DNA from: Megaleporinus macrocephalus
Lineage: Eukaryota > Chordata > Actinopteri > Characiformes > Anostomidae
NCBI GenBank assembly: GCA_021613375.1
Contig: CM038721.1
Span: 1,570,986 to 1,634,985 of the forward strand
Length of the DNA stretch: 64,000 nt
Direction: 5' to 3'
Part shown: positions 63,861 through 64,000 of the stretch, piece after piece
How the letters are laid out: each line of letters begins with the position of its first letter
How positions within the stretch are numbered: position 1 is the stretch's first letter
Notes under the pieces: model-generated
Databases searched by the model: none
Told to the model about the DNA's origin: nothing
Seen by the model: only the letters and a program-made list of their open reading frames with translations
Made by a program: the position numbers and the translations under genes

Positions 63861-64000
63861 AGTGTGACCCCTGGTTCCCATGAGCACCACTGCACATCTG
63901 TATTGACTGAATTATATGAAATTTTGAGGAGAAAATAAAATTAATTAAATAAATAAATACATATGAGAGAGACCCATATTCTGTATAATCGACTCTATAT

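Overview
The window looks like vertebrate, specifically teleost, nuclear DNA. It has one large intron-rich gene on the minus strand. The rest is introns or flanks packed with fish-type dispersed repeats (hAT-like, Tc1-like and other inverted-repeat DNA elements, LINE/SINE tails) and very long minisatellites. Some of the dispersed repeats resemble families I associate with otophysan fishes, but the exact species cannot be read from the sequence.

The gene is recognisably MCTP2 (multiple C2 and transmembrane domain-containing protein 2). Thirteen coding exons can be placed with consistent splice sites and reading phase, from the start codon at 35001 down to 1529. Together they give 1809 nt, exactly 603 codons. 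They cover the N-terminal tail, C2A, a degenerate C2B and most of C2C. The rest of C2C and the two C-terminal membrane segments lie beyond the left edge. A splice acceptor at 35076-35077 just upstream of the ATG implies at least one further 5' non-coding exon to the right; I could not place it firmly.

Layout: 1-1528 intron with a hAT-type element; 1529-3398 exons 13-9; 3399-7665 intron with two repeat-born arrays; 7666-8881 exons 8-7; 8882-14711 intron with a nested transposon and three arrays; 14712-15223 exons 6-4; 15224-25012 intron with the 51-bp AT-rich array; 25013-25689 exons 3-2; 25690-34530 intron with CA, GT and CACCACTGTAAA arrays; 34531-35075 exon 1; 35076-64000 upstream sequence with no coding gene I can support, made of transposon copies, a second large 45-bp array (49.7-53.0 kb) and a 38-bp array (53.8-55.3 kb).

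The most interesting theme is that most of the long tandem arrays sit inside, or start from, a recognisable dispersed element. Several elements occur two or three times with very different internal copy numbers. Two arrays also carry larger duplications (963 and 947 bp), and one contains a near-identical copy of a segment found 1.8 kb away. The long open reading frames in this window are by-products of these arrays, not genes.
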